DNA of 64,000 nt from an uncultured Collinsella sp. (GCA_900768435.1 CAAGCW010000009.1:1-64000), one strand, 5' to 3'; counted from the stretch's first letter, positions 51,670 through 61,103 are shown. Notes: generated by a model not told the origin, from the letters alone. Numbers and translations are program-made.

Positions 51670-53046
51670 TTAGAGCGTGATGATGTCCGAGATATCGAGG
51701 GCCTGAGCGTCGGCGACATCGTGCGATGCAAGCAGCAGCATACGGCCGTCGAGCAAGTCGAGCACGACCTCGGCGCATGCGTCGCGCGCAGCGGTATCTA
51801 AACCGGTAAAGGGCTCGTCCAGAATCACCGCGCCGCCCGGGCACAGCAGGGCTCGAGCGATCTCGACGCGACGGCGCTGCCCGCCCGAAAGCTCGGCCAC
51901 GCGAGCATGTACATCGACCCCCGGCACCAGCAGGCGCAACAGGGCCGCAGCACTCGAGGCGTCCACGCGTGCATCGGCGCACACTAGCACGTTATCCAGC
52001 GCCGCGGCGGACTCGACCAAGCGTGCATCCTGAAACACCATCGAGCACGGCGCGCACTCCCCCGCTGCCAACGAAAGCAGCGTCGACTTGCCCATGCCCG
52101 AAGCGCCCATCACACAGATACGCCCACCCGCGGGCAAGTTGAGCACCAGACCATCCAGCGCCGGCGCCCAGGGCGCGCGATCGCCCACGGCAAGCGCAAG
52201 CTCCGCTGAAGTGCCATCGCTCGCAGCCCCCGCACGCCCACGCAATCCATGCCCATGCGCCCGCACGGCCGCGCGCCACGCCACGGGCCCCGAAACCCGC
52301 AGCAGCCACACTAGCACGCGCTCACATGCCCACGATGCCGCCACGACCAACACGATCCACGCCAGCAGATCTGCCGTCTCAATCAAAAGCTTTGCCTGAT
52401 AGATGCGCTCACCCACGGTGCCCGTCGCCATGCCGATGAGCTCCGCCGCTACACCGGCCTTCCAGCTCATGCCGATGACCGCCTTCGCGCACGAAAGCAC
52501 AAACGGCAGCACCTCACGCCAGGTGTGGGCGCAAAACAGTCGCCAGCCCCGCACTCCATGCAGACGAAACATCTGCTCCAGTGACTGATCAACCTGCGTC
52601 AAACCCTCGACCAGCGAGAAATATACGCCCGGCAGCGCCATCAAAAAGACCGCCGCGATGCTCACACGTGCCGACCCCAACCAAATGAGCAGCAGGACCA
52701 CCACGCAGGCAACCGGCGTCGCCTTTACAAACGACAGTGCCGGAGCCACCAGGTGCGCAAACGCACGCGACCGCACCGAGACTCCCGCCAGCACGCCGCC
52801 GCACACCGCGGCAAGCGCCAGCCCGCCCAGAATCCGCACACCCGAGCCCATCAGAATCGCCCACGTGCTGGCATCGCACACCAGGCGCAGCAACGCCACC
52901 GCAACAGCGCCCGGCCCCGGCAAAATCAGCGGCTGCGCCACGAGACCCGCCACCAGCACCCACACGGCAAGCCAAAAGGCGGCGACGGCACCTGCTGCCG
53001 CCACCGCCTTCATACGCTCTGTCATTTGTCGAGCAAACGCACGCAC
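51670..53046 (-). CDS. ABC transporter permease-ATPase fusion (NitT/TauT type)
   Basis: A 458-residue fusion. Residues about 15-265 are a permease with six hydrophobic segments and the EAA-like loop LHGVRGWRLFCAHTWREVLPF. Residues about 280-458 are an ATPase: GASGMGKSTLLSLA (Walker A), LSGGQRRRVEIARAL (signature), GAVILDEPFTGLD (Walker B), LLASHD (H-loop). The ATPase part is shorter than usual (about 180 residues). In most importers of this class these are separate proteins. The SBP gene ends 3 bases upstream. Substrate unknown. Confidence 0.88.
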   Translation of the reverse strand: MRAFARQMTERMKAVAAAGAVAAFWLAVWVLVAGLVAQPLILPGPGAVAVALLRLVCDASTWAILMGSGVRILGGLALAAVCGGVLAGVSVRSRAFAHLVAPALSFVKATPVACVVVLLLIWLGSARVSIAAVFLMALPGVYFSLVEGLTQVDQSLEQMFRLHGVRGWRLFCAHTWREVLPFVLSCAKAVIGMSWKAGVAAELIGMATGTVGERIYQAKLLIETADLLAWIVLVVAASWACERVLVWLLRVSGPVAWRAAVRAHGHGLRGRAGAASDGTSAELALAVGDRAPWAPALDGLVLNLPAGGRICVMGASGMGKSTLLSLAAGECAPCSMVFQDARLVESAAALDNVLVCADARVDASSAAALLRLLVPGVDVHARVAELSGGQRRRVEIARALLCPGGAVILDEPFTGLDTAARDACAEVVLDLLDGRMLLLASHDVADAQALDISDIITL

Positions 53047-53049
53047 GGG

Positions 53050-54105
53050 CTACTCCATGTAGTAGAAATCGTCAGCCGGGAGCTTGCCGCCCACGGCGCT
53101 CGCGTCCGCATCGGCCAGCACCTGCAGGTACCCACCGAGCGCCGCCTTCATATCCTTCCCCGTCTGGCAGACAAGCATGCACCCGGGAATCGCCTTCTCG
53201 GCGATCTTGGCGTTATCCACAATGCCGGCATCGACCACGGCCTGCGCCCAGTCTGCTGGCGCCGCATTGACAGCCTTAACGCTCGCCGCATGGCAGCTCA
53301 AGAACTCCGCCACGGCCTCGGGATGTTCCTCGGCAAACGCGCGGCGCACCACGGTCACACCCGTCAGCAAGCGCGAGCCCGTGTCACCCGCCAGCTCATC
53401 CCACGCATCGGTCAGGCTTACCGGAGCCGACAGCTTGCCTTCGCTCTTTGCGATGGCAGCTGTCTTGAACGGCTCCGGCAGCACGCCCACGGCGGACGGG
53501 TCGGCAAGCAGGGCCGACAGCACCTCGGTGGGCTCGCTCTTAAACTCGAGCGTCACCTGTCTGGTCAGGCCCGCGCGCTCCAGCAGGTAGTTCATGACGT
53601 ACTCCGGCGTGGTGCCTTTGCCCGTCATGTAGACGGTACGACCCGCCAGATCACCAAACGAAGTAACGTCCGCGTTACCCGTCACCACGTTCAGCACGCC
53701 CAGCGTGTTGATGTCGATGACCTGCACCGCGCCCTCGGTCTTGTTGTAGAGCACGCTCGCCACGTTGGCGGGCACCAGGGCAATGTCGACATCGCCCTGA
53801 ATCATCTTGGGCACGATCTCGTCGGCCGCGGCGCTGATCGCAAAGTCGAACTCGTTATCCGTGGCACCGTCGGCCGCCTGGTCCATAAACTGCACCAGGC
53901 CAATCGAGGTCGGTCCCTTGAGCGAGGCGACGCGCACCTCGACCGGCCCTGCAGCAGCACCGGCGCCGTCCGTGGCAGCCGAGCCCGCAGCAGACCCCGC
54001 CCCCGTAGCTCCGCTGCCGCAGCCCGCGAGTGCAAGCGACAGAGCGCCCGCGGCGAGCGCCGAGGCAAACCCCCGGCGCGTCATCTCAACAGTAAACGCG
54101 CGCAT
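53050..54105 (-). CDS. ABC transporter substrate-binding lipoprotein (NMT1/TauA-like)
   Basis: A 351-residue binding protein with a Tat-like, lipobox N-terminus (TRRGFASALAAGALSLALAGC), an Ala/Gly linker, and VEVRVASLKGPTSIGLVQFM, VDIALVPANVASVLYN, INTLGVLNVV, TGKGTTPEYVM. These features fit the NitT/TauT/SsuA group. It starts 2 bases past the hydrogenase stop (ATG 54105; GTG 54114 possible). It should feed the fused permease-ATPase gene that follows. Confidence 0.88.
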   Translation of the reverse strand: MRAFTVEMTRRGFASALAAGALSLALAGCGSGATGAGSAAGSAATDGAGAAAGPVEVRVASLKGPTSIGLVQFMDQAADGATDNEFDFAISAAADEIVPKMIQGDVDIALVPANVASVLYNKTEGAVQVIDINTLGVLNVVTGNADVTSFGDLAGRTVYMTGKGTTPEYVMNYLLERAGLTRQVTLEFKSEPTEVLSALLADPSAVGVLPEPFKTAAIAKSEGKLSAPVSLTDAWDELAGDTGSRLLTGVTVVRRAFAEEHPEAVAEFLSCHAASVKAVNAAPADWAQAVVDAGIVDNAKIAEKAIPGCMLVCQTGKDMKAALGGYLQVLADADASAVGGKLPADDFYYME

Positions 54106-54107
54106 CG

Positions 54108-55919
54108 TTAGCACGTCCCTTCGTTAGGCATCGTCCATGCGTGATGGTCGGTATGCAGCAGCTCCTCGGCCAGCGGCGAGAGCGGCTCGCCCAAAAACTC
54201 GCGGTAGCATGCCTGGACATCGGGGTTCTCGTGCGAGAAGCGAATGTCCGCCTTCGCATCCAGGCCCCACAGCACCTGGCCGCGCTCAGCTGCCAGCTCG
54301 CAGCCGTCGTGGATGGGCTGACCGCCGCCGCCGACGCAGCCGCCCGGGCACGCCATGACCTCAACGAAGTCATAGCTCACGCGACCGTCGCGAATCGCGT
54401 CGAGCAGACGGGCGGCGTTGCCCAGCCCGTGTGCCACGGCGACGCGCACCTTGGTGCCATCGATATCGGCCACGGCTTCTTTCCAGCCGTCCAGGCCACG
54501 CACGTCGGTAAAGAATTCGGCGTCGGGGTTCTTGCCCGTCACCAGGTAATATGCCGAGCGCACGGCAGCCTCCATCACGCCGCCCGTGGCGCCAAAGATC
54601 ACACCCGCGCCCGTGCCAAAGCCCAGCGGCGTATCGAGCGGCTCCTCAACCAGCGTGTCCACGCTCACGTGACTCGCGCGGATCATGCGCACCATCTCGC
54701 GCACCGTCAGTGCAACGTCCACGTCGGGCGCGCCGCCCTCGCCCATCATGCTCGGCAGCGCACACTCGGCCTTCTTGGCCGTGCACGGCATAACGGACAC
54801 CACGAACAGACGCTCGGGCTCCACGCCCAGCACCTTGGCGTAGTAGGTCTTGGCGATGGCGCCGAACATCTGCTGCGGCGACTTTGACGTGGACAGGCTG
54901 TCGACAAACTCGGGGTAACGTGCCTTCACAAAGCGCACCCAGCCCGGGCAGCAGCTCGTGAACATGGGCCAGCCGTGGCTGTCGCCCTCGCCCTTGACGG
55001 CCTTCCCCAGGCGCTTGAGCAGTTCGGAGCCCTCCTCCATAATGGTGAGGTCGGCCGAGAAATCGGTGTCGAACACGTACTCAAAGCCAACGCGGCGCAG
55101 GGCGCAAGCCAGGCGCTCAACGGTGGCCTCCTCGCGCGGAATGCCGAGCTCCTCGCCCCAGGCGCTACGCACGGCCGGCGCAATCTGCACCAGTACGATC
55201 TTGTCGGGATCGGCGATGGCGTCGAACACGGTCTCGGTATCGTCACGCTCGCGCAGGGCGCCCGTCGGGCAATGCGTGATGCACTGACCGCACGCGACGC
55301 AATCGGTCTTGCCGATCGGCGCACGCCCGCAGGTGCCCACGGCGGTATGCGTGGCGCGGTTGGTCAGGTCCCAAATCCCTAAGCCCTGCACGCTCTCGCA
55401 CACCTTGATGCAGCGCATGCATTTGATGCACTTGTCGTTATCGCGGATGATGGGGAAATCGAAGTCCCAGCCCTCGCGCGCCAGGTGCTGCTCGTACGGC
55501 AGATAGAAGATACCCAGGTCGTTGGCGATGGTCTGCAGGTTGCAGTTACCACTGCGCACACAGCTCGTACAGCGCGAGTCGTGCTGGGACAGCAGCAGCT
55601 GCACGTTGGTGCGACGGGCCTCACGGGCCTTGGGGCTGTTGGTGTGGACCACCATGCCGTCGAGCACGTAGTTGTTGCAGGCGGCAACCAGCTGGTCGCA
55701 GCCTTCAACCTCGACCACGCACACGCGGCAACCGCCGATCTCGTTTAGATCGCGCAGGTAGCACAGGGTGGGAATCTGGATGCCGACGGACTTGGCCGCG
55801 TCCAGAATCGTGGCGTGCTCGGGCACCACGACCTCGCAATTATCGATCGTGAGCTTGACCATGTTGAGTGCTCCGTTTTCGGTGTTGTCGCTGACGGTGG
55901 TGTTGTTGGGCTCTACCAT
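54108..55919 (-). CDS. [FeFe]-hydrogenase catalytic subunit
   Basis: A 603-residue protein. From the N-terminus: 2Fe-2S domain (PTLCYLRDLN, GGCRVC), His-Cys3 cluster (HDSRCTSCVRSGNC), two 4Fe-4S clusters (CIKCMRCIKVC; CVACGQCITHC), then the H-cluster domain with all three motifs: TSCCPGW, MPCTAKKAE and VMACPGGCVGGGGQP. It catalyses reversible H2 formation in the cytoplasm. ATG 55919 overlaps the previous stop (ATGGTAG) with GGAGGAA 7 bases upstream; ATG 55862 (MVKLTIDNCE) is also possible and gives a more usual length. Confidence 0.95.
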   Translation of the reverse strand: MVEPNNTTVSDNTENGALNMVKLTIDNCEVVVPEHATILDAAKSVGIQIPTLCYLRDLNEIGGCRVCVVEVEGCDQLVAACNNYVLDGMVVHTNSPKAREARRTNVQLLLSQHDSRCTSCVRSGNCNLQTIANDLGIFYLPYEQHLAREGWDFDFPIIRDNDKCIKCMRCIKVCESVQGLGIWDLTNRATHTAVGTCGRAPIGKTDCVACGQCITHCPTGALRERDDTETVFDAIADPDKIVLVQIAPAVRSAWGEELGIPREEATVERLACALRRVGFEYVFDTDFSADLTIMEEGSELLKRLGKAVKGEGDSHGWPMFTSCCPGWVRFVKARYPEFVDSLSTSKSPQQMFGAIAKTYYAKVLGVEPERLFVVSVMPCTAKKAECALPSMMGEGGAPDVDVALTVREMVRMIRASHVSVDTLVEEPLDTPLGFGTGAGVIFGATGGVMEAAVRSAYYLVTGKNPDAEFFTDVRGLDGWKEAVADIDGTKVRVAVAHGLGNAARLLDAIRDGRVSYDFVEVMACPGGCVGGGGQPIHDGCELAAERGQVLWGLDAKADIRFSHENPDVQACYREFLGEPLSPLAEELLHTDHHAWTMPNEGTC

Positions 55920-57745
55920 TCCAGGTTCCTCCCTCCGCGGAACGCGCCAAAGCCAAAGTGATCGCAACGCAGGCAGCGGCTCGCCTCCTGGCGCGCCTCC
56001 TGCTCGGTGAGACCCTGCTCGACCAGATCCCAATCGTGAATACGCTCGCCGGCCTCGCGCTCGCCCAGCTCGCAGCGGCCGCACTCATGCTTGCCCTTAA
56101 ACTGGACGGTCGGCAGCTCGACCTCGAGCTTGATCTTGTGGTCAAAGCCCAGGTAGCGGTCGATATTTGCCGAAGCCACGCGGCCGGCGTTGATGGCACG
56201 GATGACGGTGGCGGGACCGGTCTGGCAGTCACCGCCGCTAAAGAGGCCATCGAAGTTGGGCACGGCGCCATCCGAATCGGTGACCACGCAGCCCCACTTA
56301 CAAGCGATGCCCATGTCCTCAAACGGCTTGGAATCGATGTCCTGGCCAATGGCCACAAACACGCGCTCGCAGGGAATGACGCGCTCGGGCGTGGCGGCGG
56401 CACGCGGGGCCGGACGCCCACGACGGGGCTCGCCGATAATCTGCGGCTGCACGCGCAGGCCACTCACGCGACCTTCCTCGCCCGTCTCGATGGCGAGCGG
56501 GGCGGTCAACTCCAGCACCTCGCAGCCCTCGGCCTGGGCACCGGCGATCTCGGCGTCCTGGGCCGTCATGTCGCAGATGCGACGGCGGTAGACGATACTC
56601 ACCTTTTCGGCACCGCAGCGCACGGCAGAGCGTGCCACGTCCATGGCCACGTTGCCGCCACCGATGACGCACACGCGCTGGCCGCTCAGGTCGGGCAGTT
56701 CGTCATCGCCGATGGCGCGCAGCATCTTGACGGCCGACTCCACGCCGGGAGCCTCTTCGCCCGGAAGGCCGAGCTTCTTATCGCTGTGGGCGCCAATGGC
56801 CAGGTAGACGGCATCGAACTCGTCGCGCAGACGGGCAAGCTCCTCGCCGTTGACGGAGTGGTCGAGCTCCACGTCGATGCCGGCGCTCAAGATCCAGTCG
56901 ATCTCGGCCTGCAGGCGCTCGCGCGGCAGACGATAGCTGGGGATGCCGTAGCGCAGCATGCCGCCCAGGTGGTGGCGCTGCTCCAAGATGGTCACCTTGT
57001 GGCCCATCACGGCCAGGTAGTAAGCGCAAGAAAGACCGGCCGGGCCGCCGCCGATCACGGCGACGCGCTTCCCGGTGTTGTCCACCACATGCGGCTTGTG
57101 GTCGTTGAGGTCGCTATGCTCAACGGCAAAACGCTTGAGGGCGAGGATGTTCATGGGGTCGTCGACCATGCCACGGCGGCAGTGCATCTCGCAGGGATGC
57201 TCGCACACCAGGCCGCAGACGAGCGGCAGCGGATTGTTCTTGCGGATGACCTTGACGGCGTCGGCATAGCGGCCGGCCTCGACCAGCGAAATGTACCCGG
57301 GAATGTCGACGTGCGCCGGGCAGCCCGAAACGCACGGGACGCGGGCCTCGCGGTCAAAGCCGCAGGAGTGCTCGCGAATGTGGTGCTCAAAATCGTCGCG
57401 GAAGCCGCGAATGGCCGTGAGTGCCATGGCGCCAACTTCGTAGCCGATGGCGCAGTCGCTCGAAAGGTAGATGGTGCGGGCGGTGCGCTCAATCAAGTTG
57501 AGCGTGGACTCGTCGGCGCGGCCCTCGAGCACATCGGCGAGCAGGTCGCTCAGCGCGCTCAGGCCCACGCGGCAGGGCGTGCACTTGCCGCAGCTCTGGG
57601 TGGAGCACAGATTGACGAGCGCTGCCGTAAACTCAACGGGGCACGGGGCGAGCGAACTCACCGCCAGACGACGTCCGAGCGCATCGTGCAGGTCGTCCAT
57701 GACGGCCTGAGCGTGGCTGCGTTCCATTACGTGCAGTCGAGCCAT
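55913..57745 (-). CDS. Hydrogenase-linked flavoprotein (NuoF C-terminal + GltD-like)
   Basis: A 610-residue protein. Residues about 1-135 match the C-terminal Fe-S part of NuoF/HydB (SCGKCTPCRVGLSALSDLL), without the NuoF flavin domain. Residues about 140-600 are a GltD/NfnB-like oxidoreductase: CGLVCEHPCEMHCRRG, GGGPAGLSCAYYL (FAD), GGGNVAMDVARSA (NAD(P)H), GLFSGGDCQTGPATVIRA. It should pass electrons between NAD(P)H and the hydrogenase. ATG 57745 follows GAGGGGATC. First gene of the hydrogenase/ABC operon. Confidence 0.9.
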   Translation of the reverse strand: MARLHVMERSHAQAVMDDLHDALGRRLAVSSLAPCPVEFTAALVNLCSTQSCGKCTPCRVGLSALSDLLADVLEGRADESTLNLIERTARTIYLSSDCAIGYEVGAMALTAIRGFRDDFEHHIREHSCGFDREARVPCVSGCPAHVDIPGYISLVEAGRYADAVKVIRKNNPLPLVCGLVCEHPCEMHCRRGMVDDPMNILALKRFAVEHSDLNDHKPHVVDNTGKRVAVIGGGPAGLSCAYYLAVMGHKVTILEQRHHLGGMLRYGIPSYRLPRERLQAEIDWILSAGIDVELDHSVNGEELARLRDEFDAVYLAIGAHSDKKLGLPGEEAPGVESAVKMLRAIGDDELPDLSGQRVCVIGGGNVAMDVARSAVRCGAEKVSIVYRRRICDMTAQDAEIAGAQAEGCEVLELTAPLAIETGEEGRVSGLRVQPQIIGEPRRGRPAPRAAATPERVIPCERVFVAIGQDIDSKPFEDMGIACKWGCVVTDSDGAVPNFDGLFSGGDCQTGPATVIRAINAGRVASANIDRYLGFDHKIKLEVELPTVQFKGKHECGRCELGEREAGERIHDWDLVEQGLTEQEARQEASRCLRCDHFGFGAFRGGRNLEW

Positions 57746-57905
57746 AAGATCCCCTCTCACATGGCAGCCCGGAGGCGAGGCCGGGCGAAGTTGCTACACG
57801 CACAACATTGACCTAAAAAGTTGTTAGGTCTCCACGCAGTTCGGCAGGCGGTATGAAATGTCACCCTCGGCGGTGAAATAGAACATTACCGCAGATAAAT
57901 GCCAT

Positions 57906-57929
57906 ATTTGGTAAAACGCGTTACCAAAT
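57906..57929. promoter_or_regulatory. Palindrome ATTTGGTAA-N6-TTACCAAAT
   Basis: A perfect 9-base inverted repeat with a CG-containing centre (AACGCG), about 160 bases upstream of the hydrogenase start. The shape resembles LacI-family operators. No LacI-type gene is in the window. It may belong to the hydrogenase operon or the neighbouring sugar operon. Confidence 0.5.
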
Positions 57930-57931
57930 GA

Positions 57932-57969
57932 CAATGCCCCGCCCACGCAATCACGTGGACGGGGCATTG
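57932..57969 (-). terminator. Terminator of the alpha-glucoside PTS operon
   Basis: A perfect stem on the minus strand, CAATGCCCCGTCCACG with CGTGGGCGGGGCATTG (one mismatch). The U-run is weak (TCATTTGG). Confidence 0.7.
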
Positions 57970-58001
57970 CTCCAGGTATGCGGCCAGCGACCCTGTTGCT
58001 T

Positions 58002-59384
58002 TTACTTAAGCTCGGGCCAGTAACCCTTGTTGGCCTCGATCATGTCGTCGAGAACCTCCTTGGCGACCTTCATCGAAGGCACGGTCTTGTTCAGCGTAAA
58101 GGCCTTGAGCGCCTTCTCGTAAGAACCCTCGATCGTAGCCTCGACCACGAGCTTCTCGGAGTTCAGCTGCTGCATCATGAGGCCCTGTTGGAACAGAGGA
58201 ATGTTGTCGCGGCTGATGACCTCGGGGCCATTCTTGCCAATGTAGGCAGGCAGCTCGACCATAGCATCGTAGGGCATGTTGGGGATAGCGCCCTTGTTCT
58301 CGCAAATGACCAGGAAGCGCTGCTTGGTGTCGTTCTTCAGAGCGATAGCCAGGTCGGCAATCCAGTCGCCGTGGCTACCCGCATAGAACGTGCTCTCGTC
58401 GATCTCGCCCGTCTTCTCGTAGTGATCGATGCCGTCGAAGAGGTTCTTCTCGCGCGTCTCCTCAACCTCGTTAGCACGGGTGCGCTCGGGGTTGGAATGC
58501 TCGACGAACTCCTTCTGCTGCAGGTAGTAGTTCAGATACGTGTTGGGCAGGTACTCCGGGAAGCACTCCATGATCTCGTACTCGCCCTTCCAGACGTAGT
58601 ACCAGCTGCCCTTGGTGTGGCGGTTCTGCTCGGGGTGCTCGTCAGTGGCCTCCTCGGGCTTCTTTGCCATGAGCGAGCCCATGCCCTTGAGGTAGGAGTC
58701 GGGCAGCAGAATCTCATGCTCCTTGATGTACTCGCGCAGCTGCGGGAGCACCTCCTCGCCCTTGTGGCGGATCGAGGTGAACCAACCAAAGTGGTTGAGG
58801 CCAAAGTAATCGTACTCGACATCCTTCTTGTCGATATCGAGTGCGGCGCAAACCACGTCGATGATCGCGATCGGCATGTCGCAGATGTTGATGATGCGAG
58901 CGTTGGGACGCAGCACGCGGCAGCCCTCGGACACGATGGCAGCAGGGTTGGAGTAGTTGAGAATCCAGTAGTCCTTCTTGGCGTACTTCTCAACGTCATC
59001 GATCAGCTCGACCATGGGGAAGATGGTGCGCATGCCGTAGGCAAGGCCGCCGCAGCCGCAGGTCTCCTGACCCACGCAACCGTGGCGCAGCGGAATCTTC
59101 TCGTCCTGCTCGCGCATGGCGTAGCCGCCCACGCGCATCTGGGCAAACACGAAGCTCGCGTCGGTAAAAGCCGTCTTCTTGTCGGTGGTCACCGTGAGCT
59201 TGATGTCCAGGCCGAGGTCCTCGTGCAAAATCCAGTCCACGAGCACGCCGATCTTGCGCTGGCGCTCCTCATTGATGTCGTACAGACGAATCTCGTCAAC
59301 ATCGAGCTCGTCCTTGCGCAGGGCGATGGACTTGACGATGCCGGGGGTAAAGGTGGATCCGCCACCACACAGAGTAATGATCAT
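58002..59384 (-). CDS. 6-phospho-alpha-glucosidase (GH4)
   Basis: A 460-residue NAD- and metal-dependent GH4 enzyme: LCGGGSTFTPGIV (NAD site), RVGGYAMREQDEKIPLRHG, GQETCGCGG, and NICDMP (Cys-168 to Pro-171) with GLNHFGW. In this family the CDMP motif marks 6-phospho-alpha-glucosidases, while beta-enzymes have CN(V/I)P. It hydrolyses imported 6-phospho-alpha-glucosides such as maltose-6-phosphate. Last gene of the PTS operon, 3 bases after the EIICB stop. Confidence 0.93.
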   Translation of the reverse strand: MIITLCGGGSTFTPGIVKSIALRKDELDVDEIRLYDINEERQRKIGVLVDWILHEDLGLDIKLTVTTDKKTAFTDASFVFAQMRVGGYAMREQDEKIPLRHGCVGQETCGCGGLAYGMRTIFPMVELIDDVEKYAKKDYWILNYSNPAAIVSEGCRVLRPNARIINICDMPIAIIDVVCAALDIDKKDVEYDYFGLNHFGWFTSIRHKGEEVLPQLREYIKEHEILLPDSYLKGMGSLMAKKPEEATDEHPEQNRHTKGSWYYVWKGEYEIMECFPEYLPNTYLNYYLQQKEFVEHSNPERTRANEVEETREKNLFDGIDHYEKTGEIDESTFYAGSHGDWIADLAIALKNDTKQRFLVICENKGAIPNMPYDAMVELPAYIGKNGPEVISRDNIPLFQQGLMMQQLNSEKLVVEATIEGSYEKALKAFTLNKTVPSMKVAKEVLDDMIEANKGYWPELK

Positions 59385-59387
59385 TGT

Positions 59388-61004
59388 TTACTGCTCCTTC
59401 TCAATTGCGTTTTCGACCTTGTCGCGCATCTCGGCGACCTTCATGCCAAAGATGATCTGGATATTGTTGCCGTTGCGGTTGATGCCGCTGTTGGGCACGT
59501 GGTTGATGAGGTTCTCATCGATGAGGTCCGGGTTCTTAACGTTCACGCGAAGACGCGTAAAGCAGTTCTCGAGCTCCTCGATGTTGTCCTTGCCGCCAAG
59601 ACCTGCGACCAGGTCGGCAATACCTGCATCGACGCCCTCTGCGGGAGCTGCGGCAACAGCGCCCTGCTTCACCGCGACAGACGCGGCGGCCTCGCCCTCG
59701 GCAACGGACTCGGCGAGCTCGGACTCCTCCTCGCGGCCAGGCGTGTGGAGGTTGAGCTTCTTAATCAGGAAGGTGAAGAGGAAGAAGTACAGAGCGGCGT
59801 TGACGACTCCAAGCACCAGCATAACCGGCCAGTTGGTCTTGTCGACACCGAGGACCAGGTTGGAAACCACGATGTTGATGATACCGCCTGCAGTCGAAGC
59901 GGGCACGGAGAGGACCTTGAGCAGAACCAGGAAGATGCCGGAAAGAACCGAGTGAACGACAAAGAGCACGGGAGCGGCAAAGACAAAGAGGAAGTCCATG
60001 GGCTCGGTGACACAGGAGAGCACGGCGGTGATGATCAGCGGGATGATAACGGCCTTGGTCTTATCCTTGTTCCCCTTGTAAGCGGTGAAGATAAAGGCGA
60101 GACCGATACCGATGTAGGGCCACAGGTTGTTGAAGGTGTAGCTGTTGAAGTAGGTGCTATCGGAGAAGGGCTGGCCCGTCATTGCCATCTCGGCGACACG
60201 GATGGGATAGGCGCCGGCGATAACCTGATCACCCAGCGTCAGGGTGCCACCCACATCGGAGAACTGGAACGGAGTGTAGATGAGGTGGTGCAGACCGGTG
60301 GGAACGAGCAGCTTGTTGAGCATGCCGTAGATAAACAGACCGATGTTGCCCGACTCCTTAATGATGCCGGCAACGGAGGAGATGGCGCCCTGAACCGGAG
60401 GCCAAACGATGCAGAAGCCAGCGCCCATGATCCAGGAGATGATGATCATGATCAGGAACGGGAAGCGAACGCCCGAGAACATCGAAAGGGCAATGGGGAA
60501 CTGCTTGTTCGAGTACTTGTTGAACACGGCACCGGTGATGCAACCAAGAATGATGCCGCCGAACACGCCGGTATCGAGCACCTGAATGCCCATAACGGTG
60601 GCCTGGCCGGTTCCGGTAAGGCCGAGCATGCCGCTCGCTTCGGCAAGAGAGCCGGTGGCGTTGAGCACGATGTTGTTAGCCTGCAGGAACAGGAAGAACG
60701 ACATCAGGGCGATCAGCGAAGCATGGCCCTTGTTCTTCTTTGCCATGGCGCCGGCGATGCCCACGCAGAACAGAATCGAGAGGTTGTTGATGATAAACAT
60801 CAGCGACTGATAGACAACGGCGCCCACAAGCTGGAACGGACCGGAGCCCAGTACGGGGACCAAAGCGCAGATGGTCTTGTTGGTCAGAATGATGCCCACG
60901 ATGAGCAGGATGCCGGCAACCGAGAGATACATCATCGGCTGGACGATCGACTTCGCGAACACCTCCAACGGCGCTTTGAAATTGAACTTCTTTTTTGCGG
61001 TCAT
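59388..61004 (-). CDS. PTS alpha-glucoside/maltose-type EIICB
   Basis: A 538-residue permease. The EIIC domain (about residues 1-430) has about ten hydrophobic segments and VPTGLHHLIYTPF, PYIGIGLAF, CVTEPMDFLFVFAAP. A linker rich in Ala and Glu leads to the EIIB domain with the phospho-Cys motif ELENCFTRLRV. Pairing with an alpha-type GH4 gene points to alpha-glucosides. ATG 61004 has GGAAGGGGAG upstream. Confidence 0.92.
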   Translation of the reverse strand: MTAKKKFNFKAPLEVFAKSIVQPMMYLSVAGILLIVGIILTNKTICALVPVLGSGPFQLVGAVVYQSLMFIINNLSILFCVGIAGAMAKKNKGHASLIALMSFFLFLQANNIVLNATGSLAEASGMLGLTGTGQATVMGIQVLDTGVFGGIILGCITGAVFNKYSNKQFPIALSMFSGVRFPFLIMIIISWIMGAGFCIVWPPVQGAISSVAGIIKESGNIGLFIYGMLNKLLVPTGLHHLIYTPFQFSDVGGTLTLGDQVIAGAYPIRVAEMAMTGQPFSDSTYFNSYTFNNLWPYIGIGLAFIFTAYKGNKDKTKAVIIPLIITAVLSCVTEPMDFLFVFAAPVLFVVHSVLSGIFLVLLKVLSVPASTAGGIINIVVSNLVLGVDKTNWPVMLVLGVVNAALYFFLFTFLIKKLNLHTPGREEESELAESVAEGEAAASVAVKQGAVAAAPAEGVDAGIADLVAGLGGKDNIEELENCFTRLRVNVKNPDLIDENLINHVPNSGINRNGNNIQIIFGMKVAEMRDKVENAIEKEQ

Positions 61005-61103
61005 AGCGGTACTCCCCTTCCTTTTCCGCAAATTAAGACAGATGTGCCCTGGACAAGGCCGTGAGCCCTGCCTTATATCAATCGATGTGTGGGCACGTTA
61101 TGC

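Larger units (their letters stand above)
57746..58001. other. Intergenic region upstream of the hydrogenase operon
   Basis: A 256-base gap between two minus-strand operons, with no ORF. It holds the terminator of the PTS operon (57932-57969), the dyad ATTTGGTAA-N6-TTACCAAAT (57906-57929), and AT-rich DNA at 57800-57905 that should carry the hydrogenase promoter. Confidence 0.6.

Noticed and set aside
57895..57929. Possible copy of the 5138-5376 repeat (AAATGCCATATTTGG)
   Set aside because: Only about nine bases match the AAATGCCAAATATGAG core and the rest diverges; it is better explained by the palindrome at 57906-57929.
57978..61064. Plus-strand ORF of 1028 codons opposite the GH4 and EIICB genes
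   Set aside because: It spans two well-supported minus-strand genes and their junction, and its translation has no recognisable domain.
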